A DNA stretch of 64,000 nt from Nocardioides alpinus (GTDB lineage Bacteria; Actinomycetota; Actinomycetes; Propionibacteriales; Nocardioidaceae), in NCBI RefSeq assembly GCF_900112035.1, contig NZ_FOKC01000009.1, forward strand, positions 119,482-183,481, given 5' to 3'. The notes beneath the pieces are model-generated. The model ran no database searches, was not told where the DNA came from, and saw only the letters and a list, made by a program, of their open reading frames with translations. Every line of letters begins with the position of its first letter. The stretch's first letter is position 1. Shown here in pieces: positions 25,567-34,356 of this stretch. Made by a program: the position numbers and the translations under genes.

Positions 25567-26465
25567 CGACCGGGCTGCAGCTCGCGCTGCTCGCGGGAGC
25601 CATGGTCGGGCTGGGCCTCGTCCTCCTGACGGCCCGGCTGATGCCGGCCGAACCCGACCTCGCCGACGCCCTCCGCCGCTTGACGCCGACCCGCGCGCCG
25701 CGGGCAGAGACGTCAGGATCCGCGGCCGCAGGCAAGGAACGCATCGGGGTCTGGGCAATCCGCGCGCTCCCTCCCGGCGTGTGGGTCCGCACCCCCACAC
25801 GGGAGCTGGCGCTCCTGCGAGTCCCGCTCGCACGGTTCTACGGGGACAAGATCGTCTTCGCGTTCCTCGGATTGCTCATCCCACCCCTTCTCGCCGCCTT
25901 CCTGGAGTTCCTCGACCTCGGGCTCCCGGCGACGATCCCCGCCTTCGCGTCCCTGGGGCTGGCCGTAGTGATGTTCTTCCTGCCCAACTACAACGCCATC
26001 GATGAGGCGAAGAAGGCGCGCCTCGAGTTCACCCGCGCACTCGGCGCCTACATCGAGCTCGTCGCTCTGGAGCGCAACAACGGCTCGGGTGTACGCCAGG
26101 CCATGGAGGCAGCGGCCGAGATCGGCGACTCGTGGGTCTTCCAACGCCTCAAAGAAGAGCTGACGCGCTCCCGATGGTCCGGGCTCCCACCCTGGGAGGC
26201 CCTGCACACATTGGCCGACGAACTCGGGCTCCCCGAGTTGGACGACTTCGCCGACATCATGCGTCTGTCCGGTGAGGAAGGCGCGAGCGTGTACGCCAAC
26301 CTTCGTGCCCGCTCCGCAGCGATGCGCACCGCGATGCTCAACGACGAGCTCACCCAGGCCAACGCAATCGGCGAGCGGATGACCATCCCCGGCTCATTGC
26401 TGGGCGTCATCTTCATGGCGCTGCTCGTCGCCCCATCGCTGCTCCGGATGTTCAGCAACACCTAA
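25563..26465 (+). CDS. TadC-like platform protein (T2SSF domain)
   Basis: A 300-residue partner of TadB with N-terminal helix (9-27), a double helix region (about 92-139) and a T2SS-F segment (RLEFTRALGAYIELVALERNNGSGVRQAMEAAAEIGD ... DIMRLSGEEGASVYANLRARSAAM), finishing with a membrane helix (TIPGSLLGVIFMALLVAPSLL). Same reading order as TadB-TadC in Tad loci. Confidence 0.87.
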   Translation: MTTGLQLALLAGAMVGLGLVLLTARLMPAEPDLADALRRLTPTRAPRAETSGSAAAGKERIGVWAIRALPPGVWVRTPTRELALLRVPLARFYGDKIVFAFLGLLIPPLLAAFLEFLDLGLPATIPAFASLGLAVVMFFLPNYNAIDEAKKARLEFTRALGAYIELVALERNNGSGVRQAMEAAAEIGDSWVFQRLKEELTRSRWSGLPPWEALHTLADELGLPELDDFADIMRLSGEEGASVYANLRARSAAMRTAMLNDELTQANAIGERMTIPGSLLGVIFMALLVAPSLLRMFSNT

Positions 26466-26496
26466 CCCAGAACGAACCAGAGGAAGGAAGCAAACG

Positions 26497-26682
26497 ATGC
26501 TCCAGATCTGCACTGCACTGATCAGACTCAAGATCGAGTTGACTGCCCGGGCGGGCCCCGACGAGCGTGGTTCGGTCACCACCGAGCACGTCCTGTGGGC
26601 CGTGGCCGTGATCGGGATCGTGGCCATCGTCGTCGCGGCGGTGAGGACCTATGTCACGACGCAGGCCGGAAACATCCAGTAG
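26497..26682 (+). CDS. Flp-type pilin (prepilin)
   Basis: A 61-residue protein with a type IV-like prepilin signature: basic/charged leader ending GPDERG, then SVTTEH with Glu at +5, then a single hydrophobic helix VLWAVAVIGIVAIVVAAVRTY. It should be cleaved after the Gly by a prepilin peptidase and polymerise as the pilus subunit. No prepilin peptidase gene (TadV) is in this window, so processing must rely on an enzyme encoded elsewhere. A purine-rich AGGAAGGAAG precedes the ATG. Confidence 0.82.
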   Translation: MLQICTALIRLKIELTARAGPDERGSVTTEHVLWAVAVIGIVAIVVAAVRTYVTTQAGNIQ

Positions 26683-27055
26683 GCGCGGCGACCGCGGCTC
26701 GGCCACCATCGAGCTGGTCATCCTGCTGCCCGCACTGTTTGCGGTCATGTTCATCGGAGTTCAGGCCGCGCTCTACCACCACGCCCGCGAGGTGGCTATC
26801 GCTGCCGCCCAGGAGGGCGCTCGCGCCGCCGCAGGCGAACACGGCAGCGAAGCCGCAGGAACCACGGCCGCGACGTCATTCGTCGCCGATGCCGGCGGTG
26901 ACGACGTCCTGGCCAATGCCACTGTCTCGACGAGCCGCTCCGCCGGCACCGCGGTCGTCATCGTGACCGGACGCAGCCTCAGCGTGGTTCCCGGCTGGAA
27001 CCCCGTCGTACGGCAACGCGCCAGCATGCCGGTGGAGAGAGTGACGTCTCCGTGA
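26651..27055 (+). CDS. TadE-like minor pilin 1
   Basis: A 134-residue pseudopilin: short Arg-rich leader, RGSATIELVILLPALFAVMFIGVQAAL (TadE signature with Glu in the helix start), then a Ala/Gly-rich extracellular part. The gene overlaps the pilin by 32 bases in another frame, and its stop overlaps the next GTG. Minor pilins initiate or cap the fibre. Confidence 0.82.
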   Translation: MSRRRPETSSRRGDRGSATIELVILLPALFAVMFIGVQAALYHHAREVAIAAAQEGARAAAGEHGSEAAGTTAATSFVADAGGDDVLANATVSTSRSAGTAVVIVTGRSLSVVPGWNPVVRQRASMPVERVTSP

Positions 27056-27504
27056 GCTGGCCAATGAGACCGCCGGCCAGCAGGCGCGGCAGCGAACGTG
27101 GATCCGCGTCAGTCGAGGCAGCGATTGCCGTGCCCGCTTTCGCGTTGTTCGTGGGCCTGATCATCTTCGGTGGCCGTACGACGGTTGCCCACCAGGCCGT
27201 CGAGTCGGCGGCTGTGGACGCCGCCCGATCCGCGTCGCTTGCACGAACCAGGTCGACCGCCGAGACCGCCGCCGCCGCGGCCGCCACGAACAGCTTGGCG
27301 AATCAGAATGTGGCCTGCGTGAAGGTCACCGTCAAGGTCGACACCGCCGCCTTCGCCGCTGCAGTAGGCCAGAACGCTGCTGTGCACGTCACCGTCGGCT
27401 GCCTGCTGGACCTTGAGGATCTTGCTGTGCCGGGCGTACCAGGTAAGCGCACCCTCGAAGCGAGAGCGAGTAGCTCTCTCGACACGTGGCGGGAGCGCTC
27501 ATGA
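27052..27504 (+). CDS. TadE-like minor pilin 2
   Basis: A 150-residue pseudopilin with ERGSASVEAAIAVPAFALFVGLIIFGG, again the Gly-x4-Glu prepilin-like start and one helix, then an exported domain with two Cys (NVACVKVTV, VGCLLDL) that could pair. GTG start overlaps the previous stop (GTGA). Third TadE-type gene follows with ATGA overlap. Confidence 0.8.
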   Translation: MSWPMRPPASRRGSERGSASVEAAIAVPAFALFVGLIIFGGRTTVAHQAVESAAVDAARSASLARTRSTAETAAAAAATNSLANQNVACVKVTVKVDTAAFAAAVGQNAAVHVTVGCLLDLEDLAVPGVPGKRTLEARASSSLDTWRERS

Positions 27505-27917
27505 TCCGCGATGAGGATGGCTCGATAACACTGTGGATGGTCACCGCGAGCTTCGCGATGATGATGCTCGTCGGGCTTGCCGTCGACCTCGGCGGGCAGG
27601 TCCACGCCCAACAGCGCGCCCACAACGTCGCTGGCCAGGCTGCGCGCGCCGGCGGCCAGGAAGTCCAAGCCGCACCGGCAGTCCAGGGACGCTACGTGGC
27701 CATCAACGCTGCGGCCGCGCGCAACGCTGCCCGGGACTATCTCTCCACCGCCGGCGTCAACGGGAGCGTGTCCATCACCGACGGCACCACCATCACCGTG
27801 AACGTGACCGACACCTATCGCCCCAAGTTCCTGAGCATCATCGGCCTCGGCGACCTGCCCGTCACGGGTGAGGCCTCGGCACGACTGATCCGCACCGTCG
27901 CAGGGAGCGAACAATGA
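27501..27917 (+). CDS. TadG/Rv3654c-like pilus-associated protein
   Basis: A 138-residue protein with RDEDGSITLWMVTASFAMMMLVGLAVDLGGQ, the helicopter-type N-terminus of TadG and actinobacterial pilus-assembly proteins, then VHAQQRAHNVAGQAARAGGQ and a C-terminal beta-rich part. ATG at 27501 is preferred to 27486 because of the ATGA coupling and the conserved start. Its stop overlaps the LysM-BTAD gene. Confidence 0.8.
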   Translation: MIRDEDGSITLWMVTASFAMMMLVGLAVDLGGQVHAQQRAHNVAGQAARAGGQEVQAAPAVQGRYVAINAAAARNAARDYLSTAGVNGSVSITDGTTITVNVTDTYRPKFLSIIGLGDLPVTGEASARLIRTVAGSEQ

Positions 27918-30900
27918 CCCCGCCCACCCTCCGCCAGAGACTCCACGGACTCGCGGCCACGCTCGTCATCCTGCTGCTCGTGATCGGCATGCCGCTCATG
28001 CTGATCGGGATCGGCGCCCACCCGTGGGACACCGAGTTCAGCGAGCTCGGACTTCTGCTTTCCGCCCGAGACGACGGCACCCTCGCCCTCACCGTCATCG
28101 CCGTGGCCGCGTGGACGGCGTGGATCGTGGTCGCAGTCTCGGTGGTCGTCGAAGGCGTCGCCCGCTTACGCGGACTGCCGGCCCCGTCGCTTCCCGGGCT
28201 CGGCCTCCCGCAGCACGGTGCCAGCCAACTTGTCGCTGTCGCCGCCCTGTTGTTCATCGCGACTCCGACGGTTTCCCTCGCAGTCTCGCCTGCGCCCGTC
28301 CACGCGGCCTCCGCGGCGCCCGTGCCGCACACGCCGCACACGCCGCAACTAGAGTCCGCTGACACTGCGCCCGTCCTCGTCGAGTCAGCGCCTGCCGCGA
28401 CCGGTGTCTCTGCGGCTCCAGTGCCGTCGTTCATCGACTACACCGTCAAACGGGGCGACAGCTTGTGGCGGATTGCTGAACGCATGCTCGGTGAGGGTGG
28501 GCGATACACCGAGATCGTCGAGCTGAATCGCGAGGTGCTCCACGGGCGACCTGACTTCATCGTCGCTGGCACTGTGCTCAAGGTCCCTCAGGAAGCGGAC
28601 TCCTCTTCCACCAACCACCCGGTCGAGGAGTACGAGGTGCAACCCGGCGACACTCTCTCCGAGATTGCTGAAACGCAGCTGGGCGACCCGCTGCGCTACC
28701 CCGACTTGTTCGAGGCATCGAGCGACACGATCCAGCACAACGGGGCACATCTCACGGACCCCGACCTGATCCAGCCCGGATGGACGATCACGATTCCCAA
28801 CACCACGCATCGCGGCGGTAAGACCGGGGCACCTCAAGACCGAGTACCACTAGTCGTCGTCCCGCCGGAGTTGCAGCCCACTCCTGAGGCCGACCCCACC
28901 CGGGCAGCGGTGCCGGAGCCAGAGCCGACGCCTTCGGCGGAGGCGACGGCCCCAGCGGCCGACGAGACCGCTACCCCCGGCTGGCTGCTGCCCGGCCTCA
29001 CGGGCGCCGGCGCACTGCTCGCCGGTCTGGTCCTGCTCGCGGTAAGAGCCCACCGCAACACCCAGCTCCGCTACCGCCGCCCCGGTCAGACCATCGCACC
29101 TCCCCCGCCAGAGCTGCGCGCCGTCGAGAAGACAGCGATGCACGCGGGAGCCCCGATGACAGGAACCATCAAGCAACTCGACCAGGCATTGCGTGCGCTC
29201 GCCGCCGACACGGCAGCCGCCGGGCGCGCCGTTCCACGCCTGGTGCGGGCGGTCCTCGCAGACGACACCGTCACACTGCATCTCGCAGAGGACTCCGAGC
29301 TCCCTGCTCCGTGGGCCGGCGCCGGTCAGGTGTGGTCGACACAGTTGCGCTCGGACGGGCCAGTGACCGACGTGCTCGCCCCGTACCCCCTGCTCGTCTC
29401 AACCGGCCAGGACGAAGCAGGCGGGCTCCACCTGCTGAATCTGGAGGCGTTCGGTGTGGCAGACCTGAGCGGTGACATCGACGCTGCGACGGCCCTCGCA
29501 CGCCACATGGCCGCGGAGCTCGCACTCAACCCGTGGTCGGTGCTCGTGAACGTCAACGTCATCGGATTCGGGCAAGAGCTGGCCGAGCTCGACACCCTGC
29601 GCCTTCATCACCACGACAACGGGGACAAGGTCATCGCCTCGATCGCCGAGACCCTCGCCACGGCCCAGGAATCGGACTCCAACGAACCCGATCCGTTTTG
29701 GGCAGTGATCACCACCGGCGACGGTGCTAGCGAACTCGCGATGCTGCTGACTGCCTCTGCGACCGCTCGACTGGGCGCAGCCCTCGTGACCGTCAACGTG
29801 CCCGTCCCCGGATCGCTCCTCCTCGAGATAGACAGCCGCGGACGCCTGCTCGCGCCCGCCTTTGGTCTGGACCTACAAGCCGCCGGCCTCACCGCCCTCG
29901 AAGCGTCGGCGTGTGCGGCCATTGTCGATCTCACCCGCGAGAGCGAAGCGATACGCATCCCCACTACCACCTCGGTCCCGGGCGGGTGGCGGGCCATGAC
30001 AGATCACGCAGGAGCCATTCGCTCCGACCTAGCAAAAGCCCGCGAGGTTCAGGGAACCAGCGAGGGCTCACTACTGCCACGACCGGTCGAGGAGTACCTC
30101 GACGCTGCCGCCACAACAGCGAAGGACGTGGTCACCCTCGCTCCGGTCGTTCCTGCACAGGTGCGCAGGCAGGTCGAGCAGTCCGACCCCACCCTGGACC
30201 AGGACGTTGCCGACTGGTTCGACACCGAAAGCGTCCGTCCCCGATTGATTCTGCTGGGCCCGGTCACCGCCCGCGCGTACGGCATCGTCGCCCCAGCGAT
30301 CACCAAGCGCAGGCCCTACTTCGTCGAGCTGCTTGCCTTCCTTGCCCTGCATCCTGAAGGCGTCACCGGCAGCGCGGTGGCCGACGCCTTCTCGATCGCG
30401 GGCTCGCGAGCAAGAACTGACCTCGGCTCGCTGCGTGCCTGGCTGGGAGAGAGCCACCGAACCGGCCACGAACACCTGCCGCCAGCAAACGGTTCCCCGA
30501 CCTTCCGAAGGACCGGAGTTAAGGCCTACCAGGTCCAAGACGTGCTGGTCGACCTCGACCTCTTCCGCCGACTGCGCGCCCGAGGCGAAGCCCGCGGCTC
30601 AGAGGGCATCAGCGATCTCAAGACCGCGCTGAGCCTGGTCGAGGGCTTGCCCTTCAGTCACTTGCGTGAACGAGGATGGAGCTGGTTGCTCGACGGCGAA
30701 CGCCTTCACGAAACAATCGGCTGCGCGATCGTCGACACCGCACACGTCATCGTCGTCGACGCACTGGCAAACGACGACCTGACCACGGCCCGGAGATCCG
30801 CCGAGACCGCGTGCAAGGCAGCGCCGTACGACGACATCTGCCGCCTCGACCTGGTGAAGGTCACGGCCGCCGAAGGGCACGGCGAAGCTGCTGACCGGAT

Positions 30901-31024
30901 GCTCGACGACGACATCTTCAACCGGACGGACGACCACCTCCCGCCCATCGACCTGCCCGTCAGGACGGTCGACGTAGTCGGTAATGCGGGCTGGAACACC
31001 CGGCGCCCATCCCAGCAGACCTGA
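27914..31024 (+). CDS. LysM-BTAD membrane protein
   Basis: A 1,036-residue protein: helix near 10-35, a second at about 55-75, a third near 100-125, then two LysM modules (YTVKRGDSLWRIAERMLGEGG, about 176-226; YEVQPGDTLSEIAETQLGDP, about 236-295), a Pro/Glu/Ala linker, another helix (about 353-378) and a large cytoplasmic C-terminal part. The end (about 790-1010) resembles a winged helix plus bacterial transcriptional activator domain (DLDLFRRLRARGEARG ... TACKAAPYDDICRLDLVKVTAAEGHGEAADRML). It could connect wall state to the pilus genes. Final gene of the coupled pilus operon. Function inferred only. Confidence 0.82.
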   Translation: MTPPTLRQRLHGLAATLVILLLVIGMPLMLIGIGAHPWDTEFSELGLLLSARDDGTLALTVIAVAAWTAWIVVAVSVVVEGVARLRGLPAPSLPGLGLPQHGASQLVAVAALLFIATPTVSLAVSPAPVHAASAAPVPHTPHTPQLESADTAPVLVESAPAATGVSAAPVPSFIDYTVKRGDSLWRIAERMLGEGGRYTEIVELNREVLHGRPDFIVAGTVLKVPQEADSSSTNHPVEEYEVQPGDTLSEIAETQLGDPLRYPDLFEASSDTIQHNGAHLTDPDLIQPGWTITIPNTTHRGGKTGAPQDRVPLVVVPPELQPTPEADPTRAAVPEPEPTPSAEATAPAADETATPGWLLPGLTGAGALLAGLVLLAVRAHRNTQLRYRRPGQTIAPPPPELRAVEKTAMHAGAPMTGTIKQLDQALRALAADTAAAGRAVPRLVRAVLADDTVTLHLAEDSELPAPWAGAGQVWSTQLRSDGPVTDVLAPYPLLVSTGQDEAGGLHLLNLEAFGVADLSGDIDAATALARHMAAELALNPWSVLVNVNVIGFGQELAELDTLRLHHHDNGDKVIASIAETLATAQESDSNEPDPFWAVITTGDGASELAMLLTASATARLGAALVTVNVPVPGSLLLEIDSRGRLLAPAFGLDLQAAGLTALEASACAAIVDLTRESEAIRIPTTTSVPGGWRAMTDHAGAIRSDLAKAREVQGTSEGSLLPRPVEEYLDAAATTAKDVVTLAPVVPAQVRRQVEQSDPTLDQDVADWFDTESVRPRLILLGPVTARAYGIVAPAITKRRPYFVELLAFLALHPEGVTGSAVADAFSIAGSRARTDLGSLRAWLGESHRTGHEHLPPANGSPTFRRTGVKAYQVQDVLVDLDLFRRLRARGEARGSEGISDLKTALSLVEGLPFSHLRERGWSWLLDGERLHETIGCAIVDTAHVIVVDALANDDLTTARRSAETACKAAPYDDICRLDLVKVTAAEGHGEAADRMLDDDIFNRTDDHLPPIDLPVRTVDVVGNAGWNTRRPSQQT

Positions 31025-31118
31025 CGAGGGTCTTGTGGCGGGCGTGTGGGCCTTATGGCACTGGGTTGTCCCGTCGAGCAGGCGCAGAGTGGAGTCATAC
31101 CGAGGCTTGGAGGCCGTG

Positions 31119-31832
31119 ATGAGACGCCGCGTTGCTGTGCTTGTGGCTGTGCTGGCTGTACTGCTGGCAAGTGTGACTGCCGCCGTTGCCGTCAGTGTCA
31201 CGAACGATGACGAAGACCGGTTCGGTCACCGCGACGGAATGATGTCGTCGCAGTGGGACGACCGGACGGACCGGCCCGGTGACAGCGGGCAGCGGGGCTG
31301 GCGGGGACCGGGCGGGATGATGTCCGGCTCAGGCACCATGCATGGGATGCGGGCGGGTAGCGAGTACGCCTACCTTGCTGCGATGGTCGCCCACCATCAG
31401 GAAGCGGTCTCCGCTGCGCGGCAGTTGGAACGCTCCGACCGCGCCAAGATGCGTGAGCTCGGTCGATCGATCGTCGCCTCTCAGACCGCGCAGATCGACC
31501 AGATGCAGGGGTGGCTCGCCGACTGGTACCCCAACCGTCCGGGCCAGGTGGCCTATCAGCCGATGATGCGGGACCTGAGCGGCCTCGAGGGTGATCGGCT
31601 CGACCGGGCGTTCCTGCAGGACATGCTCGGGCACCACACGGGCGCGGTCATGATGTCGCAGCAGTTGCTGATACGCGGGGTGGCCGACCATGACCAGGTC
31701 GAGGTCCTGGCAAGGACCATCCGCGACGAGCAGCGCGCCGAGATCTTCCAGATGCAGCGGTGGCTGCAGGCGTGGTTCGGCGGAGACTGGCAGCAGGGCC
31801 TCTGCGGCGGCGGGATGCACGGCGCGCGATAG
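31119..31832 (+). CDS. DUF305 family exported protein
   Basis: A 237-residue protein: signal/anchor helix (RRRVAVLVAVLAVLLASVTAAVAVS), a Met/Gly/His-rich low-complexity stretch (GMMSGSGTMHGM), and a DUF305 domain with AAMVAHHQEAV, two helices later MLGHHTGAVMMSQQLL; paired His-His and Met clusters are typical for this ferritin-like family. DUF305 genes are commonly next to copper-resistance genes, and a copper-binding role outside the membrane is plausible. ATG at 31119 follows TTGGAGG; it is separated from the LysM gene by about 95 bases. Confidence 0.85.
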   Translation: MRRRVAVLVAVLAVLLASVTAAVAVSVTNDDEDRFGHRDGMMSSQWDDRTDRPGDSGQRGWRGPGGMMSGSGTMHGMRAGSEYAYLAAMVAHHQEAVSAARQLERSDRAKMRELGRSIVASQTAQIDQMQGWLADWYPNRPGQVAYQPMMRDLSGLEGDRLDRAFLQDMLGHHTGAVMMSQQLLIRGVADHDQVEVLARTIRDEQRAEIFQMQRWLQAWFGGDWQQGLCGGGMHGAR

Positions 31833-32219
31833 GACGATCACAGGACGATTGGTGGCGGTGTCGTCGCGCCGTGTGTGATCGGTGCCAGTCCGAATCGGGG
31901 CGCCTTCGGCGTCCTGCTTGGCTTGACCAAACGCAGCCTACCTACGCGCCCTGCATGGGCACGCGAACACCCGGTACGAGGCCACCACCGGTCGGTGCTT
32001 GCCCGCGGTGGGCAAGGTAGAGGCCGTACCAACCGATCTCTCCACCACCGATACCGCGACCGCGCGCACCGGGCAGTACCCGACGACGTTAAGGACGCCT
32101 ACGTGACCCACGCCTCCGTGCCAGACGGGCTTCGCGTGTCCGCCCGTCCCACCCTCACCAAGGACGGGCGCTACCAGGGAGGGCGGTTGTTGGTGCCATA
32201 GCTGTGGACAGTCGAGTCC
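31833..32219. other. 387-base intergenic region with two hairpins
   Basis: No protein-like frame seen. Two dyads stand out: GGGCGCC-TTC-GGCGTCC (31898-31914, one G-T pair), placed like a terminator for the DUF305 gene but without a T-run, and the perfect CTTGCCC-N5-GGGCAAG (31998-32016). CTGTCCACA on the minus strand near 32206 differs by one base from a DnaA box. As it lies just upstream of the primase, this is a candidate replication or control region. Confidence 0.4.
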
Positions 32220-33146
32220 ATGGACGACCAACCACAGCGGCAAGGCTCTGCAGGCTGGAGTCCGCAACTCTTCGACTCCCACGCACAAGCGCCGGACCTG
32301 GCGACGGCGGCGACGCATATGGCAGACCGCGGCATCCCAGTCTTCCCGTGCGTCCCTCGTGGCAAGCAACCCCTGACCGTCCACGGCTTCCATGACGCCA
32401 GCACCGACACCGACACCGTTAGGTCATGGTGGCGGCGATGGCCTGACGCCAACATCGGCGTCCCGACAGGTTCGGCCAGCGGCGTCGACGTGGTCGACGT
32501 GGACGTCCACGGCGCCCAGTCCGGGTTCGGTGCCTTCGAGCGTGCGCGACGGGCCGGATTCGTCGAGGGATGGGCATGGCTGGTCCGCACTCCCTCCGGC
32601 GGCCTCCACGCCTACTTCCTTCGCACCGCAATCACACCCCAGAGGTCGTGGCAACTGCCGAGTCAGCACATCGACTTCCGCGGCGACGGCGGCTACATCA
32701 TCATCCCGCCCTCCTGCGCGCGTACCGACGAAGGCGTCGACCGCCACTACCAGCAGATCGCGGTCGCCAAGCACCACCGGCCCACACCGGTCGACGCCTC
32801 GGGGCTACGGCGGCTCCTTGACCCGCCCAGAACGATGCGCCCGTCCACGGCCCCGCCCTCGATCGGCAGGGCTCCGGACAAGCTGGCCGCGTGGGTTGCC
32901 TCTCGTCCTGAAGGCGCTCGCAACGGTGGACTGTTCTGGGCAGCGTGCCGGATGGCTGAGGACGGACACGACCTCGGCAGCACGACGTCGCTGCTCGGTC
33001 ATGCGGCTCATGCTGCAGGGCTGCCCGAGCCCGAGGCACTGACCACCATCCGATCTGCCTTCCGGATCGTCGCGCGAGTAGCGCCAGCCTCGCAGGCACC
33101 GCCGCCGTCACGCCCTACGAGAACGGTTGAGGGGGTGGGACTGTGA
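32220..33146 (+). CDS. Bifunctional primase-polymerase (AEP)
   Basis: A 308-residue archaeo-eukaryotic primase-like protein (prim-pol). Catalytic triad region: GVDVVDVDVHG with D93-x-D95, then SGGLHAYF with H130, and FRGDGGYIIIPPS (the third acid). After residue 200 a short C-terminal part resembles the PriCT/helical tail (RPEGARNGGLFWAACRMAEDGHD). It synthesises primers or short DNA, probably for replication or second-strand synthesis of the element. No obvious ribosome binding site precedes the ATG at 32220; a later start near residue 34 is possible. Its stop overlaps the next GTG. Confidence 0.88.
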   Translation: MDDQPQRQGSAGWSPQLFDSHAQAPDLATAATHMADRGIPVFPCVPRGKQPLTVHGFHDASTDTDTVRSWWRRWPDANIGVPTGSASGVDVVDVDVHGAQSGFGAFERARRAGFVEGWAWLVRTPSGGLHAYFLRTAITPQRSWQLPSQHIDFRGDGGYIIIPPSCARTDEGVDRHYQQIAVAKHHRPTPVDASGLRRLLDPPRTMRPSTAPPSIGRAPDKLAAWVASRPEGARNGGLFWAACRMAEDGHDLGSTTSLLGHAAHAAGLPEPEALTTIRSAFRIVARVAPASQAPPPSRPTRTVEGVGL

Positions 33147-33514
33147 ACACCCACGCGCCCTACCAACGCCGTCTTGATCGCGCGCTTCCTGAGCCCATGT
33201 CGACGGCCATACCCGAGCCCGGACCGAATGCCCTCGCGCTTCACGGCGACCCCTCGCTCCCCCGGCTATTCCGACCATCTGCGGAGCCGGTCCGACCGAC
33301 GATCACGTGGGTCCGACCCAGCGAGGTCTCCACGCTGATCGGGGCCCGATGGGCAGGCCGCGGGATAGACCTTCAGCACGAACTGACTCGACGCGCTCGA
33401 CGCGTCCCAGCCGCTGCCGCGACCAGAGCAGCCAGACGCCTGACCCATCCCGCTCAAGGCCGGTCGCTGCCTTCCGCGACGACGGCCACCCCACCGGAAG
33501 GACTCGGACTGTGA
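33143..33514 (+). CDS. Small hypothetical protein of the replication cluster
   Basis: A 123-residue protein, GTG start overlapping the primase stop (GTGA). The middle RPTITWVRPSEVSTLIGARWAGRGIDLQHELTRRARR looks structured and recurs in actinobacterial elements; both ends are Pro/Ala/Arg-rich and probably disordered. No recognised domain. Coupling to both neighbours makes it a real gene. Confidence 0.6.
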   Translation: MNTHAPYQRRLDRALPEPMSTAIPEPGPNALALHGDPSLPRLFRPSAEPVRPTITWVRPSEVSTLIGARWAGRGIDLQHELTRRARRVPAAAATRAARRLTHPAQGRSLPSATTATPPEGLGL

Positions 33515-34356
33515 ACAACCCGATCTACGCCACCGCAGAAGGACTTCGACTCCTGCTACTCGACCTCGCCTATGCAGGACAAGGTGCGTGGGAGAACGAC
33601 CCCGACGCCGCCGAGTTGATGGCGTACGCGATGGACAAGTACGGCGCGCTCGCTCACAAGTACGGGCTGGAACCCACAGACGCCGCGACGTACGCCTTCG
33701 AGATCATGAACGCCCGGGCGACCCGGCTGGCCGAGGATCCGTGGGCAGTGATCACGCACGCGGTCCACCTGAGCCTCGTCTATGAGTCCCGGGCTCGAGG
33801 GCTGCTCTGCTCAACACAGCAGGCGCGCCACAGCTCCGGCTCCAACTATCACGACGCCGAGCGGTTCAGCGAGCGCGACGACGAGCTTGCGAACTACCAC
33901 CCGGCCTTCCAGATTGAAGACGACTTCAGCGCAATCGACGATCCAGCGCAGGAGTCCATCGAGGACGAGCCGACAAACGCCTACTTCGCCCTCGACCTGG
34001 CGATCCAGTTCTTCGTCGAGCTGGGGTGGTCCCACCGCACTGCACGGCTCGGGTTGGAGTACATCGCCGCGCGCCTGATCCGCACCGGCACCCGCCTGAG
34101 CGCCTTCGAGTCGCTGCGGCGCGACGGGAATGGACCCGCGCTCCTGGACGTCGATCACAGGTCCTGGCTTGCCGTCCTGCGTGGTGTGCTCGGAAACCAG
34201 CATCGCGACCGATCCCACACCAGCGAGGGGCGCGGGATCCTGCTGCGTCTGATGTCCGGCGAGGGTCTCGACGAGCTGTTCGAGGACGTGGCACTCGCAC
34301 GCCTCATCGAGCACTCAGCGCCCGAATACACGCCAGCGAGCCCGGGCCGTGTCTGA
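33511..34356 (+). CDS. Conserved hypothetical of the replication/partition cluster
   Basis: A 281-residue soluble, acidic protein from a GTG at 33511 that overlaps the previous stop. All-alpha pattern (GLRLLLLDLAYAGQGAWENDPDAAELM; DAATYAFEIMNARATRLAEDPWAVITHAVHLSL; YFALDLAIQFFVELGWSHRTARLGLEYIAARL). The last part resembles a helix-turn-helix segment, and the gene is tied to a ParB-like gene by an eight-base overlap, so a DNA-binding or replication-regulator role is possible. Not recognised. Confidence 0.65.
   Translation: MNNPIYATAEGLRLLLLDLAYAGQGAWENDPDAAELMAYAMDKYGALAHKYGLEPTDAATYAFEIMNARATRLAEDPWAVITHAVHLSLVYESRARGLLCSTQQARHSSGSNYHDAERFSERDDELANYHPAFQIEDDFSAIDDPAQESIEDEPTNAYFALDLAIQFFVELGWSHRTARLGLEYIAARLIRTGTRLSAFESLRRDGNGPALLDVDHRSWLAVLRGVLGNQHRDRSHTSEGRGILLRLMSGEGLDELFEDVALARLIEHSAPEYTPASPGRV

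Noticed and set aside
31898..32016. Two hairpins considered as the repeats of a CRISPR array or a riboswitch
   Set aside because: Different sequences, no regular spacers and no conserved aptamer pattern; kept only as simple dyads.
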